A DNA stretch of 6,797 nucleotides from Syntrophomonadaceae bacterium (GTDB lineage Bacteria > Bacillota > Dethiobacteria > DTU022): the NCBI GenBank assembly GCA_003552365.1, contig PUKR01000231.1:1-6797 (forward strand), in the 5' to 3' direction. The notes under the pieces were generated by a model. The model saw only the letters and a list, made by a program, of their open reading frames with translations, had not been told where the DNA came from and searched no databases. Numbering within the stretch: position 1 is the first letter of the stretch; every line of letters starts with the position of its first letter. Positions 5,769-6,797 of this stretch are shown piece by piece. The translations under genes were made by a program, and so were the position numbers.

Positions 5769-5787
5769 GGTGTGCGTAAGGTGTGCG
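5769..5787. repeat. Direct repeat pair GGTGTGCG
   Basis: GGTGTGCG at 5769-5776 recurs at 5780-5787 with an 11-bp period and abuts the inverted GTGTTAC copy. The shared core GGTGTGC appears in reverse orientation as the 3097-3116 pair near the element end. Confidence 0.5.
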
Positions 5788-5821
5788 GATTACAACAAAT
5801 AAGGTTAAGAGGGGGCTTAGT

Positions 5822-6028
5822 ATGACCTGGGGAAAGTTTCCGGTTTACTGTGAAACAACAAAGGAATACTGCCGGGAAGGTGATATCTTTCTTGGCTACC
5901 ATCCGCTCAGTGTAGCTGTAAGATGCCCGGTCTGTAATAGACATACGAGGGCAAGGAGGAGTGTTAATAATGACCAGGGAGAAAAGAGCGGTAAAGGGCA
6001 TGGTAAGGATAGACTGCCCACTGTGTAA
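5822..6028 (+). CDS. Small Cys4 protein, possible zinc ribbon, unknown function
   Basis: This 68-residue protein has Cys10, Cys17 and a CPVC knuckle (35-38), which could bind one zinc in an irregular ribbon. The last 20 residues are polar and basic and coincide with the start of the next gene. The ATG at 5822 follows AGAGGGGG by six bases. An upstream in-frame GTG at 5783 lacks such a site and would fall in the repeat region. Similar tiny Cys-rich proteins are common in phage early regions. No function can be assigned. It follows the iteron-like stretch and may have its own promoter there, although none is clear. Confidence 0.65.
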   Translation: MTWGKFPVYCETTKEYCREGDIFLGYHPLSVAVRCPVCNRHTRARRSVNNDQGEKSGKGHGKDRLPTV

Positions 6029-6167
6029 GCGATTCTTAGCGTATATACCGGAACGGTCTAACCTCTACTGCCCGAGGTGTAGGAAGTGGGTATATTTAGG
6101 AATAGGGGGTGGTGATAATAGCCAGGAGCAAGAAGGAACGAAGGCTCAAGGAGGACAGGCCGGTTAG
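5970..6167 (+). CDS. Small CxxC-CxxC zinc-ribbon protein
   Basis: This 65-residue protein has a textbook zinc ribbon, CPLC (16-19) and CPRC (34-37), with a basic N-terminus and a Gly/Gln-rich, probably disordered tail. It resembles the Com-like or rubredoxin-type knuckles in phage genomes. ATG 5970 is chosen because AAGGAGGA (5953-5960) ends nine bases before it. The GTG at 5961 is directly against that site. It overlaps the previous gene by 59 bases in another frame and its tail overlaps the next gene, which implies coupled translation. The exact role is unknown. Confidence 0.7.
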   Translation: MTREKRAVKGMVRIDCPLCKRFLAYIPERSNLYCPRCRKWVYLGIGGGDNSQEQEGTKAQGGQAG

Positions 6168-6456
6168 CGGAAACTTTGAGCAGATTAAGAAGGCATTAAC
6201 AGATTCCGGGGTTATCGGAAAGCGAACGTATGAAGGCAGGGTTACGCTTTGGAATGTGAGGCGCGGGTATGGCTTTATTGAAAGTGATGGGGTTGAATAC
6301 TTCATTCATATAAGTGACATCATAGACGGCAAACCCTTGCTACAAGGTGAGCGGGTACGATTCAAGATTAAGTCAGGCACAAAGGCAGGTGATGCCCATA
6401 GGATAGCCACAGGAGCCACTCAGGGCGATTCTAAGCGGTTTTACGGGAGGGGTTAA
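6109..6456 (+). CDS. Cold-shock-domain protein with basic N-terminal extension
   Basis: This 115-residue protein has a cold-shock OB-fold domain at about 41-100. GRVTLWNVRRGYGFIESDG (43-61) contains the RNP1 motif RGYGFI (52-57), and YFIHISD (64-70) is RNP2, followed by PLLQGERVRFKIKSGTKAGDAHRI. Such domains bind single-stranded DNA or RNA without strict sequence preference. The first 40 residues are mostly Lys/Arg/Glu-rich, and the C-terminus is a short basic tail, so it is longer than the roughly 65-70 residues of a plain Csp. The start is uncertain: GTG 6109 (with TAGGA upstream) or GTG 6112. No other usable start precedes the domain. A 59-base overlap with the previous gene suggests coupling. 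In the element it may protect or remodel single-stranded DNA or transcripts during replication (inference). Confidence 0.82.
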   Translation: MVIIARSKKERRLKEDRPVSGNFEQIKKALTDSGVIGKRTYEGRVTLWNVRRGYGFIESDGVEYFIHISDIIDGKPLLQGERVRFKIKSGTKAGDAHRIATGATQGDSKRFYGRG

Positions 6457-6510
6457 GGTCTGAAGTAGGGGTGAAATTTCGCATAACAAAAAAACGTGAG
6501 GAGTGAAAAA

Positions 6511-6797
6511 ATGAGTAACGTTAAGAGGTTTTTATCATTAGCAAACAGCATGGTGATAGGCACAAACAAGGCACGTCAAGACATCAAAGATGAGGGTAAA
6601 ACTAAGGAATGGGAAAGTAAACAGTTTGCCGAGTTGCTGAAAAAATCTCGGGAACATTCGGGAAAGATTGCCGAGGATATGATCGAGGTGGCAAGGGGTG
6701 AATACCAGGATGCAAAGAATAAGGCGAAGGAAAAGCGGGTAAGAAGGCAGGCCGATTCTTCAGCTAAGCTTTACCACCAGAACAACGCAAGAATGGC
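6511..6797 (+). CDS. Charged helical protein of unknown function (partial, open at right edge)
   Basis: An open frame runs from ATG 6511 to the end of the window, 95 full codons without a stop. TGAGGAGTG (6497-6505) is well placed before the ATG. The protein begins MSNVKRFLSLANSMVIGTNKARQD and becomes very rich in Lys, Arg, Glu and Ala (for example NKAKEKRVRRQAD), so it is probably long-helical or coiled-coil and soluble. The 54 bases before it, after the cold-shock gene, hold only its ribosome site. I do not recognise the family. The same strand and close spacing make it the next gene of the element's operon. Confidence 0.7.
   Translation, partial: MSNVKRFLSLANSMVIGTNKARQDIKDEGKTKEWESKQFAELLKKSREHSGKIAEDMIEVARGEYQDAKNKAKEKRVRRQADSSAKLYHQNNARM

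Larger units (their letters stand above)
2921..6797. mobile_element. Left part of a tRNA-Arg-integrated element (right end outside)
   Basis: The region right of the tRNA scar differs from the housekeeping genes to its left. It has repeats next to the junction, an AT-rich orphan gene, an excisionase-like HTH gene, a phage-type replication gene and a run of very short overlapping genes. This is the usual content of a prophage, satellite or integrative conjugative element. No capsid, conjugation or integrase gene is visible in the window, so the class of element cannot be decided. It continues past the right edge. Confidence 0.82.

Noticed and set aside
6147..6156. Strong ribosome-site-like AAGGAGGAC inside the start of the cold-shock gene
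   Set aside because: No ATG, GTG or TTG in a useful frame follows at proper distance. The bases are accounted for by overlapping codons.

Overview
The window reads as a chromosomal segment of a low-to-moderate GC Gram-positive bacterium of the Firmicutes, most likely a member of the Clostridia such as the Desulfotomaculum/Pelotomaculum group. The taxon is an inference. It rests on a T-box riboswitch, strong GGAGG-type ribosome binding sites, several TTG starts and a DUF4282-type zinc-ribbon membrane protein.

Positions 1-2920 are ordinary host chromosome. A T-box leader with its own promoter and terminator runs leftward and controls a gene just off the left edge. Divergent from it is hisC (histidinol-phosphate aminotransferase). 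It converges on rsmD (16S rRNA m2G966 methyltransferase), which has a good sigma-A type promoter. A zinc-ribbon/DUF4282 membrane protein gene follows on the plus strand, and then a hairpin terminator.

At 2921-2965 lies only the 3' part of a tRNA-Arg (anticodon CCU) gene on the minus strand, from the anticodon loop to CCA. The 5' part is absent. This is the classic scar of an integrative element that inserted in a tRNA 3' end. The host side (left) keeps the old tRNA end and its terminator, and everything to the right is element DNA. The restored tRNA-Arg and probably the integrase should lie at the other end, outside the window.

The element's left end holds a 10-bp phased repeat, a pair of TGCACACC repeats and a plus-strand terminator. 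Next comes an AT-rich, minus-strand gene for an unknown 355-residue protein with a C-terminal Cys4 knuckle (possible cargo). A perfect 10-bp inverted repeat separates it from a plus-strand operon. That operon encodes an excisionase-like HTH protein, a small winged-helix protein and a phage-type replication initiator with a C-terminal zinc ribbon. Two tiny overlapping Cys4 proteins, a cold-shock-domain protein and an unfinished charged helical protein follow. A 218-bp gene-free stretch inside the operon carries GTRACAC repeats spaced exactly 21 bp. One more exact copy sits upstream of the operon and one inverted copy lies downstream. I read this as an iteron-like origin or control region of the element. 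No integrase, structural phage gene, CRISPR array or insertion sequence is visible in the window.
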